From positions 221,271 to 285,270 of the forward strand of contig NZ_JAJEWQ010000005.1 in assembly GCF_020687805.1 (NCBI RefSeq): 64,000 nucleotides of DNA, read 5' to 3'. Under the pieces are notes generated by a model. The model had not been told where the DNA came from, did not search any database, and was given only the letters and a program-made list of their open reading frames with translations. The stretch is from Planctobacterium marinum (GTDB taxonomy: Bacteria; Pseudomonadota; Gammaproteobacteria; Enterobacterales; Alteromonadaceae). Below are positions 55,038 through 64,000 of the stretch, piece by piece; position 1 is the stretch's first letter, and each line of letters opens with the position of its first letter. A program made the position numbers and the translations under genes.

Positions 55038-55209
55038 TTGACATGCGCTTTAAGATTCTCGTCAGGTAAATGTTGATCGTTACACTCTTAATCTATCAGT
55101 AAAGCATAAACGACTGATAAATAACGACAATAGCGGAGAGGTCGATGTTACTGATTACACATTGGATCATCAACGTGAAATGCGCCATACCTGCTGTTGT
55201 TATCCAGAG

Positions 55210-56271
55210 CTATTCGTTTGCCAGTTGTTGCTTGCGATACTGCCCTGGAGTGCAACCGGCAAACTCTTTGAACGCCCGCGTAAATGGAGCGGCAGATGCA
55301 AAGCCACTTTCAATTCCCACAACAAGTACCGGCCAGTCCAGTTTATCAGGTGCTTGCAATAAGGTTTTTGCATATTCAATGCGCAACTGATTAACGTAGT
55401 GATTAAAGTTTTTGGCATTAAAATGATTGAGCATAATGGCTCGGATCCGATATTCAGGAACGTCCAGTTCACGAGCAATATCTACGACCCGTAAATTCGA
55501 ATCCAAAAAGCGTTTTTCTTCAATCAATAACTCTCGGAGCTGTTGTGCGAGTGTATTTTCTTCATGAACGGTTGAATCAACGACTTTATATTTTATTTCA
55601 AGCTGATGTTGACGAAATTCAATCAGGCCATGAGTGTTGATCAGTATCAACAGGTAAGCGAAAACAACGAGCCAGTCTCGACCTGCACCAGCCAATACAT
55701 CTTTGGGCAGTACTGTGGCAATCAACATTACACTAATAATAGAGATAACAAGTGAAGCCAGGTAAATAATAATTATTTTACGTTGCAGCGCTCTGGCACT
55801 CTGCAGCCCTCGATATCCCTCCCAAAACGCGAGAATGAGCATACCTGAAGATAACAACGCAATGGTTTCGGATAAAATGGTTGTCAATACAGGGATCCAG
55901 TCAGTGCTAACAAGCCACATTTTTTCCGTAAACCTTAAAAGGTGTCGCAATATAAGACATGCCCCAAGAAAACCGACGAAAAGCAGGTGATGGCGATTTA
56001 TAGGATTAGCTTTTCGAAAAAACGCCCGCGCAAACAGCCAATAGCCGCTACAAGTGGCAAAACCCAAAGTACCGAGCAAATGGTGATAAGGGGACCAATA
56101 GTCGTCTAATAATTTACCGGCAATATACATTGACGATGAGGCACAAAAAACGGCGAAAGCGACATGTAAAATATGCGTTTCTCTTCGACGAAAATGAATG
56201 ATAGCCAGCGTCAGACTCAGCAAAACTATGCATAGTTGAGCCAATTTCAGCAAGTCCCAGTTTAGTTCCAA
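55210..56271 (-). CDS. AraC-family regulator with N-terminal membrane domain
   Basis: A 353-residue membrane-bound regulator. The first 210 residues hold six to seven hydrophobic helices; a linker (about 215–250) leads to a C-terminal AraC-type HTH (REL.VPEYRIRAIMLNHF and GIESGFASAAPFTRAFKEFAGCTPGQYRKQ). Regulators of this layout sense signals in or near the membrane. It is divergent from a small membrane-protein gene 326 bases away, which is a possible target. Confidence 0.85.
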   Translation of the reverse strand: MELNWDLLKLAQLCIVLLSLTLAIIHFRRRETHILHVAFAVFCASSSMYIAGKLLDDYWSPYHHLLGTLGFATCSGYWLFARAFFRKANPINRHHLLFVGFLGACLILRHLLRFTEKMWLVSTDWIPVLTTILSETIALLSSGMLILAFWEGYRGLQSARALQRKIIIIYLASLVISIISVMLIATVLPKDVLAGAGRDWLVVFAYLLILINTHGLIEFRQHQLEIKYKVVDSTVHEENTLAQQLRELLIEEKRFLDSNLRVVDIARELDVPEYRIRAIMLNHFNAKNFNHYVNQLRIEYAKTLLQAPDKLDWPVLVVGIESGFASAAPFTRAFKEFAGCTPGQYRKQQLANE

Positions 56272-56597
56272 TTTTTGCTCTCTCTTTTGCCAACATTGAT
56301 ATTACGTGAACTGTGTTCATTTTCGAAATTTTTCTTATTTTTGTGTTTTTCGTGTATCGATTTTCAAATTCGATGCTCCTGAAGCCCTTACCCATGGCAG
56401 CATTGCAGCGAACTCAGAAAACGAGGGATGGTTTTGGACAATCAAAAACCACTATCCCAAAAAGCCTGAAGGCACTGTGTAAATAGGGCTATCAGAGCGA
56501 CCTGAGAAGATGCGCTGAAAGACTAAAAGCAGGCATCCTGAGCGTCGCACTTAATACCGAAGCAGCAATCAATAAGAGTCTCAAAAGGAGAAGTAAT
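56272..56597. other. Divergent intergenic region, AraC gene / small membrane protein
   Basis: 326 bases with promoters for both directions expected. AT-rich DNA lies next to the AraC gene (about 56320–56360). The plus-strand gene has a strong AAAAGGAG ribosome-binding site at its end. No repeated operator was recognised by eye. Confidence 0.4.
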
Positions 56598-57047
56598 ATG
56601 AACGAGAATGAAGCAATAACCAGCAGTGCTCCACCCGTGCCACTATGGAAAACATGGGGGCTTAGAATCATTTTTGCTGCCATGGTAATGGTGCTGGGTT
56701 CAAAGCAGCTGAATTATATTTTAGAGGGAGCGTCTGAATGGACTAACTGGCGGGGACTTGGGCATTCAATGTTGTTTACCCTTGCCATCTTGGCGATCGG
56801 TGGCGTGTTTCGTCCTTTAGCATTTCTGCCTGTTATGCTCTATGAAATCGCCTGGAAGCTTGTCTGGTTGTCTGTCGTTGCCCTTCCGCCATGGCTGGCT
56901 GGCCAGGAGATACCGGGCATCGTCAATGCAAAAGCTTCAATTATCGGAATTACTATATTACTCATTTTGATTCCCTGGAAGTACGTTTGGTGGCGGTATT
57001 TTGCGCAGCCCATTGAACCCTGGAGACGCAGAAAATCAAGTGAGTAG
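56598..57047 (+). CDS. Small integral membrane protein, unknown function
   Basis: A 149-residue protein with four predicted helices (about 21–40, 55–72, 73–98 and 112–130) and a basic C-terminus (WRRRKSSE). The start has a strong AAGGAG ribosome-binding site. The aromatic motifs WKTWGLRIIFAAMVMV and ILIPWKYVWWRYFAQPI resemble uncharacterised membrane proteins of marine bacteria; no family could be named. It could be controlled by the divergent membrane AraC regulator. Confidence 0.75.
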   Translation: MNENEAITSSAPPVPLWKTWGLRIIFAAMVMVLGSKQLNYILEGASEWTNWRGLGHSMLFTLAILAIGGVFRPLAFLPVMLYEIAWKLVWLSVVALPPWLAGQEIPGIVNAKASIIGITILLILIPWKYVWWRYFAQPIEPWRRRKSSE

Positions 57048-57064
57048 CAACACAGCATCACAAA

Positions 57065-57095
57065 AAAGCCGGATCACGTCAGGTAATCCGGCTTT
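57065..57095. terminator. Bidirectional terminator
   Basis: AAAGCCGGAT (57065–57074) and ATCCGGCTTT (57086–57095) form a 10-bp stem with A and T runs on either side, between convergent genes. Confidence 0.8.
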
Positions 57096-57121
57096 CATTT
57101 ATACGGCAAAAAAAGTAGCCG

Positions 57122-59746
57122 TTAGTTGTGGCTATAGACTTTCATAGACACACCAGAATAGCGTTTTTCGCCGCGCAGTCGGATGTACCATTTGCCGGAT
57201 TCTGGTGACTCAATGACGCAGCGCTGTGCGGTGCCCTGATCATCTGAACGACACTGATAACGGCGTTTGTTGGGCCTTTTATCGTGATTCAGCCACAATG
57301 ACAGTTCACCCTGACCGCCACTGGTGGTCACTTCCAGGTATTTTGCGTCTTCTGGCAACTCAAATTGATAGGTACGCCATCCGCGTTTGCCGGATAAATC
57401 TGCCCACTCCAGCTCAGATTCCTGGTAAGTATCAATTTCGATGATCACCGGATCGTGATCCGAGGCGCGGTACGCGTCAGGGGCATACAGGTTGGCCTGC
57501 TGATAGGCTGACTTGTACTCGGTGTTGTAATCTAAGGCGATGGGTTCATCCGCATTGATATGCCAATCCGTTACGCTTTTTATCTTGTTGCTCAGGCTGG
57601 CTGATGCAAATGCGTGATCCAGACTGCCTGACTCGCCCTGATAAATATAGGAGTAATTATAGCTACCCAGGTACGCTGCTTTTAAATCCGTTAAGCCATG
57701 ACTTTTAAAGGTGGTGATGGGATCTTCCATGCCATAGGCATTCATGTCACCCAGAATCATAATGTCTGACTCGGCTATTCCGGTGGGGTTAGTGGTCAGC
57801 CAGGACATTAACTCATTGGCGGCCAACACACGGGTGGCATTCCAGCAACCCTGACCGTCACCTAGATCCTGATCGTCACCTTCGGCGCTGCTACAGCTGC
57901 CTTTAGAGCGCAGGTGAGTCACCACAAAGGTTAACTCATCGTTATTGGACAGGTCTTTAAAGGTCTGAGCCACCGGTGCGCGGTTACCATAATCAAAGGG
58001 CACGGCGGTGGTATGAGCAGCGGTGCCTACTTCTGCCACCATGTCTTTGCGATAAATGATTGCAGACGTAATTTGATCAGTTCCGATATTATCAGCATTA
58101 AAATTCACAAAATCCCACTCACCTTCAGTGGCATTATCATTCAGGCCATTGACCAGATCCTGAATGGCGCTAAATTCGCCAAAGCCATCGTTTTCCACTT
58201 CCAACAGGCCGACGATATGCGCATCCATGGTCAGAATGGCTGCGATGGTTTTATCCCGCTGTCGCACAAACTCTTCCATTGAATCGGCACCACGAGAAGT
58301 AGGGAATCCGGCACCCTGGCCATCGCCATTGAAGTAGTTTAATACGTTATAACTGGCCACCCGCAATTCTCCCTCATAGCTATATTCAGGCGCAACCGTT
58401 CTGGGATTGGCGTCTACAAAATTCAACGATTGTGTAGGATGAATCCGGTATTTGCTGAAGCCATAAGTAACAACCCCCGTAACCCCCTGAATTTCGGTGC
58501 CTGCGCGCAGGGTATTGGCAGCGCTTAGCTCCGGAGCAGGATAGGGAACCGCATCAGGGTTTTGTTGCGTACTGCCGTCATCAATGGTGATTTGATTTAA
58601 GGCGTTAGCTGCTGCAACGGCATTGGCCGCGTCACCAGGTAAGGCAATCTGAGTCGGGTTGTACAACCGCCCTGATGACACCACGATTTCACCGTAACGG
58701 CTGAGGCTGTAGTTATCGGCCACCGTTAAGGTCTGTGGTATGTTCACCAACATACCTTCTACACTTTCCAATGCCTCGTTATTTGCCACCGGCAGGCTGA
58801 TACTCGCAGCGGTAACGCTAAAGCCTGTGCCACACACTTCTGCGGCGGCCACGTTACCCAATTGCGTTGCCCCATAGTATTCCTGAACTTCAGCCACCAG
58901 GCGAACTTTGTCACCCACATTGACCTCGGTAGTACTGTCGTACACAAACACCCCTTCAGAACTGGCCGTATCATTGTCGGTATCGCTATCTTCTTCCTGA
59001 ATAAAATAGCCATTGAGCTGATTATTTTGCTGTAAATCCGCCACCACTATGGCTTCCACTACCATACTAGTGCCTTTTAACGGACTCTCGGCAGCGGTTC
59101 CCTGCACTGCACTGATCAGCGTGGCAGCCTCTGAGCAAAGCCCTAAATCGACGTTATTGTCGCCGTTGTCTCCGTCGCTACCACCGTCACTTCCGCCATG
59201 ACTGCCCAGATCATCAAAACTGTCTTTATCAAAAACCTGCCATTCAACATCAGGGTAGAAAGCATCAAACGCATCACTGTCACCGCTGACAATGCCACTG
59301 ATACGCCGTAAGGTTTTATCTTTAGTGCTGGCACCATTGCTGTCCCAACTGGAACCCGGATCAACGCCCACCTGTCCGATAGCATCAACCACGACACCTT
59401 CTTTACTCAGTACCACAGCATCGTCACCATTAAACCAACTACCACTTTTCAGTTGATTGGCTTTATCTAAAATTGCCTGAGCAGCACTGCCATGAGCCAC
59501 CACATAGGCAGCATCAGAGGCCAGAGAACCTTCCAGTGCGATGCTGTATCCCACCGAGGTGTTGCCATTAAAGTAAAAATCCAGGCTGTAGGCCGAGAGA
59601 TCAATGGCGGCCCCGGTGGGATTATGCAATTCGATAGCTTTGTTATAACTGCTGCCTTCGATATATTCAGAAATGTAAATATCATCGGCCAGGGCAGTGG
59701 TTGCCGCCATTACAGCGGCGGAAATCACAGAGAGTTTTGTCAACAT
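57122..59746 (-). CDS. ExeM/NucH-type secreted endonuclease
   Basis: An 874-residue extracellular nuclease. A signal peptide (ending TALA) is followed by a lamin-tail-like domain (YISEYIEGSSYNKAIELHN), then an OB-like region with Asp-rich linker, the exonuclease-endonuclease-phosphatase domain (LRVASYNVLNYFNGDG, LLEVENDGFGEF, THLRSKG, GDMNAYGMEDP, ASDHDPVIIE) and a C-terminal PPC-like beta domain with paired cysteines (CRSD and CVIE). It resembles the ExeM nuclease that degrades extracellular and biofilm DNA in Shewanella. Secretion is likely by type I or II systems. Confidence 0.9.
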   Translation of the reverse strand: MLTKLSVISAAVMAATTALADDIYISEYIEGSSYNKAIELHNPTGAAIDLSAYSLDFYFNGNTSVGYSIALEGSLASDAAYVVAHGSAAQAILDKANQLKSGSWFNGDDAVVLSKEGVVVDAIGQVGVDPGSSWDSNGASTKDKTLRRISGIVSGDSDAFDAFYPDVEWQVFDKDSFDDLGSHGGSDGGSDGDNGDNNVDLGLCSEAATLISAVQGTAAESPLKGTSMVVEAIVVADLQQNNQLNGYFIQEEDSDTDNDTASSEGVFVYDSTTEVNVGDKVRLVAEVQEYYGATQLGNVAAAEVCGTGFSVTAASISLPVANNEALESVEGMLVNIPQTLTVADNYSLSRYGEIVVSSGRLYNPTQIALPGDAANAVAAANALNQITIDDGSTQQNPDAVPYPAPELSAANTLRAGTEIQGVTGVVTYGFSKYRIHPTQSLNFVDANPRTVAPEYSYEGELRVASYNVLNYFNGDGQGAGFPTSRGADSMEEFVRQRDKTIAAILTMDAHIVGLLEVENDGFGEFSAIQDLVNGLNDNATEGEWDFVNFNADNIGTDQITSAIIYRKDMVAEVGTAAHTTAVPFDYGNRAPVAQTFKDLSNNDELTFVVTHLRSKGSCSSAEGDDQDLGDGQGCWNATRVLAANELMSWLTTNPTGIAESDIMILGDMNAYGMEDPITTFKSHGLTDLKAAYLGSYNYSYIYQGESGSLDHAFASASLSNKIKSVTDWHINADEPIALDYNTEYKSAYQQANLYAPDAYRASDHDPVIIEIDTYQESELEWADLSGKRGWRTYQFELPEDAKYLEVTTSGGQGELSLWLNHDKRPNKRRYQCRSDDQGTAQRCVIESPESGKWYIRLRGEKRYSGVSMKVYSHN

Positions 59747-60058
59747 GGATAGGGTTCCTGTATTAGGGTCTGTTGTTGTTATTATTTCTGTGCCTGAGAC
59801 ACAGAAATCAGCGTCAATTCACAACAACTACTTTGCCGGTTTCGGTTAAGACAGGAAGGCTTTAACAAAAATCATAATAGCTTGTTAACAAAGTAATAAA
59901 ATCAGGGGCTTAGCGTTTAAAAATAAGTTTATTTATAAGAATGAGTAAAAATAACACCGGAAATTTCGGGTATAAATAAACTCTGAGCGTCATTTTTCGG
60001 GTAAAAATGGATGCGTTAGTACATTGGAGACACATTTGTGTTGTCGCAAAAACAACAA
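59747..60058. other. Upstream region of the exeM-like gene with inverted repeat
   Basis: About 310 AT-rich bases. A 9-bp inverted repeat, ATTTCTGTG / CACAGAAAT (59784–59808, seven-base spacer), lies 38 bases before the nuclease start and could be an operator or 5' UTR stem. No gene is seen. Confidence 0.45.
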
Positions 60059-60079
60059 AGCCCGCAATGACAGCGGGCT
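60059..60079 (-). terminator. hslU: hslU terminator
   Basis: Arms AGCCCGC (60059–60065) and GCGGGCT (60073–60079) with a seven-base loop, followed on the minus strand by a T-rich tract, 20 bases after the hslU stop. Confidence 0.75.
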
Positions 60080-60100
60080 TCTTTTAACATCAGAGTTGAG

Positions 60101-61429
60101 TTATAAAATAAAGCGACTCAGATCTTCATTTTCTACCAGGGATTCGAGATGCTCATTTACGTATTTCGCATCGATGATGACCTGTTCACCGTCCATTTCT
60201 GAGGCGTCATAAGAGATATCTTCCATCAGACGTTCCAGTACCGTGTGTAAACGACGGGCACCGATGTTCTCGGTGGTTTCGTTCACCTGCCAGGCGGCGT
60301 GGGCAATGCGATCAATACCGTCTTCAGAGAAGGATAAATTGACGCCTTCGGTGGCCATCAGGGCTTGATACTGCTCGGTTAACGAAGCGCTGGGCTCAGT
60401 GAGAATGCGTTTGAAGTCGTCGGTAGTTAAGGCCGACAGCTCCACGCGGATAGGTAAACGGCCCTGCAATTCCGGGATCAGATCACTGGGTTTCGCCATC
60501 TGGAAGGCGCCAGAGGCAATAAATAGTATGTGGTCAGTTTTGACCATACCGTGTTTGGTGCTAACGGTTGAACCTTCCACTAAAGGCAACAGGTCACGCT
60601 GCACACCTTCACGGGAGACATCGGCGCTGCTGACATTTTCCCGCTTGCAGATTTTGTCGATTTCATCTATAAACACAATGCCATTTTGCTCTACGGCTTC
60701 CAGCGCTTTTTCTTTCAGTTCTTCCTGATTCACCAGTTTGGCGGCTTCTTCTTCCACCAGCAATTTCAGCGCGTCTTTAACTTTCAGCTTCTTTTTTTTC
60801 TTTTGGGTACCAGAAAGGTTCTGGAACATACCCTGAAGCTGATTGGTCATTTCTTCCATGCCTGGCGGTGCCATGATTTCAACGCCAACCTGCGGTAGCG
60901 CAACATCAATTTCGATTTCTTTGTCGTCCAGTTGTCCTTCCCGCAGTTTTTTGCGGAACACCTGACGGGAACCCTTGTCTTCGGTCTGTTCTTTTTCACC
61001 CCAGACATTTTCTGCTGGCGGCAACAAGGCATCCAGAATACGTTCTTCCGCGGATTCCTCAGCGCGATAACGCACTTTGGCCAGCTCCTGTTCTTTAGTC
61101 ATCTTGACGGCGATATCCGCCAGATCCCGAATGATGGACTCCACTTCTTTACCCACATAACCCACTTCGGTAAATTTAGTGGCTTCCACTTTGATAAACG
61201 GGGCATTGGCCAGTTTGGCAAGACGTCGGGCGATTTCGGTTTTACCGACACCGGTGGGGCCTATCATCAGAATGTTCTTAGGGGTCACTTCCTGACGCAA
61301 TTCAGTATCCAACTGCATGCGACGCCAGCGATTGCGCAGTGCAATAGCTACCGCACGCTTGGCATTTTGTTGACCAATAATATGGTTGTCCAACTCATGG
61401 ACGATTTCACGAGGGGTCATTTCAGACAT
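60101..61429 (-). CDS. hslU: ATP-dependent protease ATPase subunit HslU
   Basis: A 442-residue AAA+ unfoldase that feeds substrates to the HslV peptidase. Walker [16 protein letters not shown] (57–71), Walker [12 protein letters not shown] (about 247–257), the I-domain with its charged helices (about 110–240) and the sensor-2 [13 protein letters not shown] are intact, and the C-terminal EDLSRFIL is the HslV-docking tail. It follows hslV by 12 bases in the standard operon. Confidence 0.98.
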   Translation of the reverse strand: MSEMTPREIVHELDNHIIGQQNAKRAVAIALRNRWRRMQLDTELRQEVTPKNILMIGPTGVGKTEIARRLAKLANAPFIKVEATKFTEVGYVGKEVESIIRDLADIAVKMTKEQELAKVRYRAEESAEERILDALLPPAENVWGEKEQTEDKGSRQVFRKKLREGQLDDKEIEIDVALPQVGVEIMAPPGMEEMTNQLQGMFQNLSGTQKKKKKLKVKDALKLLVEEEAAKLVNQEELKEKALEAVEQNGIVFIDEIDKICKRENVSSADVSREGVQRDLLPLVEGSTVSTKHGMVKTDHILFIASGAFQMAKPSDLIPELQGRLPIRVELSALTTDDFKRILTEPSASLTEQYQALMATEGVNLSFSEDGIDRIAHAAWQVNETTENIGARRLHTVLERLMEDISYDASEMDGEQVIIDAKYVNEHLESLVENEDLSRFIL

Positions 61430-61441
61430 GCTTGATCCTGA

Positions 61442-61966
61442 TTAGTAATCCAGTGTTTCCACAGTTTGGCTGTGATTGGTGAAGACGCAAATACTTCCGG
61501 CGATAAATAAACTCTTTTCGGCAATATCTTTGGCGGACAGTTCGGTATTTTCCAGCAAAGCGGTCGCAGACGCCTGAGCGTAATTGCCACCGGAACCTAT
61601 CGCGATCAGATCCATTTCCGGCTGAATCACGTCACCGTTGCCGGTAATGATAAGGGAGGCGGTTTCATCAGCCACCGCAAGCAGCGCTTCCAGTCGACGT
61701 AACATGCGATCAGTTCGCCAGTCTTTAGCCAGCTCTACAGCGGCTTTGGTTAAATGCCCCTGATGCTTTTCCAGTTTTGACTCAAAACGCTCAAACAAGG
61801 TAAAAGCATCCGCGGTGCCACCGGCAAATCCGGCTAAAACTTTGTCGTGATACAAACGACGGACTTTTTTGGCATTACCCTTCATCACGGTATTGCCCAA
61901 TGAAACCTGACCATCGCCAGCCATTACCACCTGATTTCCGCGGCGGACAGACACTATCGTTGTCAT
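61442..61966 (-). CDS. hslV: ATP-dependent protease peptidase subunit HslV
   Basis: A 174-residue proteasome-like peptidase. The catalytic N-terminal Thr is exposed after Met removal ([25 protein letters not shown]), and [17 protein letters not shown] and [13 protein letters not shown] are conserved. Two rings of six cap with HslU. The promoter region holds a sigma-32-like sequence, in line with heat-shock control of this operon. Confidence 0.98.
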   Translation of the reverse strand: MTTIVSVRRGNQVVMAGDGQVSLGNTVMKGNAKKVRRLYHDKVLAGFAGGTADAFTLFERFESKLEKHQGHLTKAAVELAKDWRTDRMLRRLEALLAVADETASLIITGNGDVIQPEMDLIAIGSGGNYAQASATALLENTELSAKDIAEKSLFIAGSICVFTNHSQTVETLDY

Positions 61967-62314
61967 TTTTGTTCCTGCTTAATTTGGCGCCATAGTGCGC
62001 ACTTTCAGACTATGAGCAATTTGTGGGGGTGATTAGTGTGATTTCAAGGTTTTTGCGTCGCTGACGATTTCACAAGTTGTAAGTGAATGTCTGGCGCAAC
62101 ACTTGGGTTGCTTGCTTTACTGGCATGTTTGCCGGGGCGAGAACATGGATGCTCATTTAGAGATAAAGCAAGTATTTGTTCGAAGCGCAGCCCGGTCACC
62201 TGAAGGCGCAGTCGGCGCCCCGCCAATGATTTCAATCAAATGATAATGACTGAGTTAGACTTCGGTTCCGAAAAAAATGTACCTATCAGCCCCCCAGAGA
62301 TGTAAAAAATACCT
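61967..62314. other. Intergenic region ftsN–hslV
   Basis: Contains the sigma-32-like promoter at 62019–62048. The segment about 62040–62240 carries a 63-codon minus-strand frame with Leu/Arg-rich, Pro-rich sequence and no ribosome-binding site; it looks like non-coding or repeated DNA rather than a gene. Confidence 0.4.
62019..62048 (-). promoter_or_regulatory. Sigma-32-like heat-shock promoter of hslVU
   Basis: On the minus strand CTTGAAA (62048–62042), a 12-base spacer and CCCCCACAAAT (62029–62019) match the sigma-32 consensus CTTGAAA–N11-16–CCCCAT. It would start transcription about 45 bases before the hslV ATG. Confidence 0.65.
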
Positions 62315-62938
62315 TTACCAGATGCGACACGTGGTAAAGCCCGCCCGTTGCAGGGTGTGGCGATCTTTTTCCGCCATGCGCTTGCGATCGTAAGGCCCCA
62401 TCACCACTCTGAACCAACGACCGTTGTTACCATTACTTTCTTTGATATTGGATTCCAGCCCCTGAAATGCGATACGGGCCCGCATACTTTCAGCCTGGTC
62501 TTTTTGTCTGAACGAGCCACATTGAAGTACATAAGTGGTATCGGATGTTTGACTGGTATCCGGTTTTTCTACTTCAATTTCGTAATCAGGATCCGTCAGG
62601 GTTTTCATAAACTCCCATTCTTCCTTTGGTGCTTCGGGTAAACTATCCTCTGTTTTTTTCACGGTTTCCTGTTTTTGGGCAACCGGCTTGTTTGATTCGG
62701 ATGCGTCTTTAATACTCCACAGAAACACCCCAAAGCCGATGATCACCGCCAGGGTAAACACGATTCTTAACCAGGGCGTAGCCTGCCCCTGTGATTCCAC
62801 CGGTTTTTGGGCGGATTGATTGCCCCGGCTTCTGCCGGAATTACCGGGTGATTTGTTGTTGGGCCGCTTTTTTGCAGCCGCTCCTGTGCCTTTCTTTGGA
62901 GGAACTCTGTCCCTGGCGACGTAATCTTTTGGTGCCAT
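62315..62938 (-). CDS. ftsN: Cell division protein FtsN (SPOR domain)
   Basis: A 207-residue bitopic division protein: a basic, Lys/Arg/Pro/Gly-rich cytoplasmic start (MAPKDYVARD is the FtsA-contact motif), one transmembrane helix (about 57–76), an acidic periplasmic linker and a C-terminal SPOR domain (YVLQCGSFRQKDQAESMRARI, then GRWFRVVMGPYDRKRMAEK) that binds denuded glycan at the septum. The order priA–ftsN–hslV–hslU resembles that of E. coli and supports the name; cytR is missing between priA and ftsN. Confidence 0.9.
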   Translation of the reverse strand: MAPKDYVARDRVPPKKGTGAAAKKRPNNKSPGNSGRSRGNQSAQKPVESQGQATPWLRIVFTLAVIIGFGVFLWSIKDASESNKPVAQKQETVKKTEDSLPEAPKEEWEFMKTLTDPDYEIEVEKPDTSQTSDTTYVLQCGSFRQKDQAESMRARIAFQGLESNIKESNGNNGRWFRVVMGPYDRKRMAEKDRHTLQRAGFTTCRIW

Positions 62939-63058
62939 AAATTAATTTTATAGTTGTGTTGTGATATTTAGCGCGCGGCAGATCTTACCGTGTCTGAACT
63001 ATGGTGGAAACCACTTCAAAGTTAAATTCTTTGCGCGTCTCGCAGGAATATTAAAAAA

Positions 63059-64000
63059 CTAATAAAAATCAGTGGGATCCACATCCACAGACCAGCGTAC
63101 TTTCTGTTTTGTTGCAAGCCCTTCAATATTCGCCAGATATTTATTCACAGCGCGGTGCAATGGCAAGCGTTGCAGATGGGATAATAACAATTGCACCCGG
63201 TAGCGGCCCTGGCGTTTTTCCATCAATGACGGAAAGGGTCCTATGACTTTTAAGGCTGGTTCATTAAGTGATTGTTCCATATGGAACATTTTCGCCACCT
63301 GTAATAAAAACTGCTGACAGTCTGACAGTTTAATGGCCTCGGCCTTGAGCAGTATCTGAAATTCAAAGGGCGGTAGTTGCGCTGCCTGTCGCTCTTTTAA
63401 GGTGGTTCGGGCAAAATGCCCATAGCCATTGTGCAACAGATCCAGCAACAAGCCATTGTCAGGGTGACAGGTTTGCAGCCACATTTCGCCTTCTTTACCT
63501 GCCCTGCCGGTGCGGCCAGCCACCTGCGTTACCAACTGAGCCAGTTGTTCCGTAGCCCTGAAATCGGCACTGTACAATGCCGCATCCACGTCCAGTATCG
63601 CCACCATAGACAAATGTGCAAAGTGATGCCCCTTTGCCAGTATCTGGGTGCCCACCAGAATCTGGTATTTACGCTGGTTGATATCCTCCAATGTCTGATT
63701 AAGCGCGCGTTTACTGGCCATGGTGTCGCTGTCAATTCTCGCCACCTGGTATTCCGGAAAAATGCGGGCCAGGGCTTCCTCTAATTGCTCTGTTCCCACC
63801 CCATCGGCAGACAGATTGTGACTGCCGCAAGACTGACAACTAAACTGGCGTTTGCGCACCGACCCACAATGATGACAGTGCAATTGCTGAGTGGATTTGT
63901 GAAAGGTGTATGGCTTGTCACAATGCTGACAGGTTTCCACATAACCACATTCGTTACACATGATGGCCGGTGAATAGCCACGACGATTAATAAAAATCAT
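63059..64000 (-). CDS. priA: Primosomal protein N' (PriA helicase), N-terminally cut by window edge
   Basis: The C-terminal 313 residues of PriA, the replication-restart helicase; the coding start lies beyond base 64000. Visible are the RRGYSPAIMCNECGYVETCQHCDKPYTFH zinc-binding section with four Cys pairs (CNEC, CQHC, CHHC, CQSC), helicase motif V region GTQILAKGHHFAHLSMVAILDVD and VAGRTGRAGKEGEMWLQT. The C-terminal domain ends WSVDVDPTDFY. It is divergent in direction from nothing visible; ftsN follows 120 bases downstream on the same strand. Confidence 0.97.
   Translation of the reverse strand: MIFINRRGYSPAIMCNECGYVETCQHCDKPYTFHKSTQQLHCHHCGSVRKRQFSCQSCGSHNLSADGVGTEQLEEALARIFPEYQVARIDSDTMASKRALNQTLEDINQRKYQILVGTQILAKGHHFAHLSMVAILDVDAALYSADFRATEQLAQLVTQVAGRTGRAGKEGEMWLQTCHPDNGLLLDLLHNGYGHFARTTLKERQAAQLPPFEFQILLKAEAIKLSDCQQFLLQVAKMFHMEQSLNEPALKVIGPFPSLMEKRQGRYRVQLLLSHLQRLPLHRAVNKYLANIEGLATKQKVRWSVDVDPTDFY

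Noticed and set aside
62044..62235. 63-codon minus-strand frame between hslV and ftsN
   Set aside because: No ribosome-binding site, overlaps the sigma-32-like promoter and has odd composition; probably not a gene.

Overview
The window looks like chromosome from a marine gammaproteobacterium of the Alteromonadales (Alteromonadaceae-like). Reasons are the priA–ftsN–hslV–hslU order at the right end, a DeoR-type regulator directly upstream of glmS with glmU beyond it, a Zur-type zinc locus, a riboswitch-led thi operon, and the generally gammaproteobacterial character of the proteins. This placement is inference; no rRNA or tRNA gene was seen and no CRISPR array is present.

Layout, left to right. 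1–10.6 kb: TauE/SafE permease (cut by the window edge), a nucleotidyltransferase-like gene, a YdcF-like gene, truncated haemoglobin, an M1 aminopeptidase lipoprotein, a patatin-like hydrolase, a GNAT enzyme, then a zinc-homeostasis locus (DUF3299 divergent from CobW GTPase, LolD-like ATPase, FtsX-like permease and a solute-binding protein) with a Zur-like box between the divergent genes. 10.6–13.8 kb: half-size GDT1 protein, Dcm-type cytosine methyltransferase, a candidate small RNA and mltC. 13.9–23.7 kb: two RND efflux systems, one multidrug-type and one heavy-metal type with a His-rich CzcI-like protein. 24.1–28.4 kb: TonB receptor, response regulator and sensor kinase in one operon.

28.9–34.0 kb: a 5,103-bp AT-rich element inserted exactly 25 bp downstream of the glmS stop codon. 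It has TGTGG ends, three spaced TnsB-like sites at the left end and three abutting sites at the right end, and a TAGAA target duplication. It is a Tn7-like element without any tns gene. Its cargo is a membrane-anchored protein of unknown function, a freestanding protein matching the archaeal threonyl-tRNA synthetase editing domain, a complete ABC importer (binding protein, permease, ATPase; TrpXYZ-like) and a small HTH regulator. The remnant of a second, older right end abuts its left side. This cargo is the best candidate for an undescribed system.

34.0–38.5 kb: glmS, its DeoR-family regulator with a striking palindromic operator, and glmU. 38.6–46.1 kb: a PPP phosphatase and the thi operon thiC-thiO-thiS-thiG-thiDE-thiF behind a TPP riboswitch; thiC carries an in-frame ochre codon. 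46.2–50.4 kb: EamA transporter, ogt, an Ada–AlkA fusion and a class C beta-lactamase-like hydrolase. 50.4–55.0 kb: Lrp-type regulator divergent from an NCS1 permease, hydantoinase/oxoprolinase-like protein and DUF917 protein, probably one catabolic unit. 55.2–59.7 kb: membrane AraC regulator, a small membrane protein and an ExeM-type secreted nuclease. 60.1–64.0 kb: hslU, hslV with a sigma-32-like promoter, ftsN and the C-terminal part of priA.
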